Positions 63,266 through 64,000 of a DNA stretch of 64,000 nucleotides are shown here, piece after piece. The DNA comes from Companilactobacillus allii (GTDB taxonomy: Bacteria > Bacillota > Bacilli > Lactobacillales > Lactobacillaceae). Position 1 is the stretch's first letter, and each line of letters opens with the position of its first letter. The position numbers were made by a program, and so were the translations under genes. The stretch is taken from assembly GCF_001971585.1 (NCBI RefSeq), contig NZ_CP019323.1, positions 1,478,053 through 1,542,052 of the forward strand, written 5' to 3'. The notes beneath the pieces are model-generated. The model saw only the letters and a list, made by a program, of their open reading frames with translations, was not told where the DNA came from and did not search any database.

Positions 63266-63352
63266 ATTACTTGTTGTTGCGACAGTGCAACGGCGACAAC
63301 GTCTTGAGAGCTTCCAACTCGATAGACATTGAAAAATTATTTTAAAAAGTTC

Positions 63353-63381
63353 TTGACTTATAGTTGACTACTTGATAAGAT
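63353..63381 (+). promoter_or_regulatory. rRNA operon promoter P2
   Basis: TTGACT (63353-63358) and TAAGAT (63376-63381) are spaced by 17 bases, about 180 bases before the 16S gene. Paired promoters are usual for rRNA operons. Confidence 0.75.
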
Positions 63382-63427
63382 AATTGAGTCGCTTGTTAAG
63401 AAGTTCACTTCTTGACAGACAGTAGAC

Positions 63428-63444
63428 CTTTGAAAACTGAACAA
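63428..63444 (+). promoter_or_regulatory. boxA-like antitermination site of the rRNA leader
   Basis: CTTTGAAAACTGAACAA is the usual leader motif of Firmicute rRNA operons, where Nus factors load. Confidence 0.65.
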
Positions 63445-63559
63445 AGTTTTAACAATCAATTGTGTAGGCCTTTTAATTAAGGTTAATTTGTAACAAAGTA
63501 ACAAGAAACATTGACGAAGTCAATGTTCGCTAGTTTTTAATTTTTGAGTCACAAACTTT

Positions 63560-64000
63560 TAATATGAGAGTTTGATCCTGGCTCAGGACGAACGCTGGCG
63601 GCGTGCCTAATACATGCAAGTCGAGCGAACTCTGGTTTTTGATTTTTGGTGCTTGCACCAAAATGATAAAACATTTGAGTGAGCGGCGGATGGGTGAGTA
63701 ACACGTGGGTAACCTGCCCTAAAGTGGGGGATAACATTTGGAAACAAGTGCTAATACCGCATAACAACATTTACCACATGGTTTATGTTTAAAAGATGGT
63801 TTTGCTATCACTTTAGGATGGACCCGCGGCGTATTAGTTAGTTGGTGAGGTAATGGCTCACCAAGACCGTGATACGTAGCCGACCTGAGAGGGTAATCGG
63901 CCACATTGGGACTGAGACACGGCCCAAACTCCTACGGGAGGCAGCAGTAGGGAATCTTCCACAATGGACGAAAGTCTGATGGAGCAACGCCGCGTGAGTG
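63560..64000 (+). rRNA. 16S ribosomal RNA (5' part, runs off the window)
   Basis: GAGTTTGATCCTGGCTCAG near 63568 is the universal 16S 5' region, followed by the V1-V2 variable loops and ACTCCTACGGGAGGCAGCAG at 63929-63948 and the start of the next conserved block. The mature 5' end is placed by comparison with E. coli numbering. The V1 loop (GAACTCTGG... then GGTGCTTGCACC) is Lactobacillaceae-like and suggests the Companilactobacillus group. A hairpin ACATTGACGAAGTCAATGT in the leader at 63508-63526 may belong to the processing stem. Confidence 0.97.

Noticed and set aside
63549-63904. Small minus-strand frames near the right edge
   Set aside because: They lie inside the 16S rRNA gene and are a common artefact of rRNA.

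Overview
The window is one 64-kb chromosomal piece of a low-GC Gram-positive lactic acid bacterium. The partial 16S rRNA gene at the right edge, the gene order (secG-est-rnr-smpB, cdaA-cdaR-glmM, yebC-comG, a laf/ltaS block) and the sugar metabolism all point to Lactobacillaceae. The 16S 5' region looks most like the Companilactobacillus (former L. alimentarius/farciminis) group; this assignment is from memory of the family and was not searched.

Region by region. 1-4.2 kb: a glucose-superfamily PTS IIBC gene, cut by the left edge, and an RpiR/MurR-type regulator, both on the minus strand and separated by an IS1182-like insertion sequence; a tRNA-Arg(CCG) gene follows. 4.3-10 kb: the central glycolytic operon cggR-gapA-pgk-tpiA-eno, with a promoter and a tandem CggR operator in its leader and a strong hairpin between gapA and pgk. 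10.2-15.2 kb: a secreted lectin/WxL surface protein, a YhhX-like oxidoreductase and a ClC transporter. 15.2-19.8 kb: secG-est-rnr-smpB and an acetyltransferase. 19.8-26.4 kb: a MITE-like repeat, a HAD phosphatase pair, ung-pta-tsaE-GNAT, two exonucleases on the minus strand, and murB. 26.4-36.4 kb: a Na+/H+ antiporter, the c-di-AMP/glucosamine operon cdaA-cdaR-glmM, glmS with a candidate GntR-type operator, an amino-acid permease and a VanZ-like protein. 36.7-43.4 kb: yebC, the complete comGA-GG competence pilus operon, a methyltransferase and ackA. 43.5-48.3 kb: oleate hydratase and adhE with a long regulated leader. 48.3-52.7 kb: a purine-salvage cluster with an ADA-like deaminase, a purine permease and adenine deaminase. 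52.8-57.7 kb: a second MITE copy, a glycerophosphodiesterase, a UvrA2-type ABC protein, a deoxynucleoside kinase, and queT under a preQ1-I-like riboswitch. 57.7-63.1 kb: two glycolipid glycosyltransferases, a frameshifted flippase-like membrane protein and lipoteichoic acid synthase. 63.1-64 kb: an rRNA operon leader with two promoters and the start of 16S rRNA.

Functionally the window joins glycolysis (CggR operon), the acetate and ethanol ends of fermentation (pta, ackA, adhE), envelope building (murB, glmM, glmS, laf/ltaS), c-di-AMP signalling and DNA uptake. No CRISPR array, prophage or obvious defence island is visible. The points most worth a second look are: two deaminase-type enzymes around one purine permease, one of which lacks the usual HAGE catalytic motif; an AdhE whose alcohol dehydrogenase domain lacks a usual iron-ligand histidine; a small family of hairpin elements whose ends resemble the resident IS1182-like element; a compact preQ1-I riboswitch; and a probable non-AUG start for comGA.
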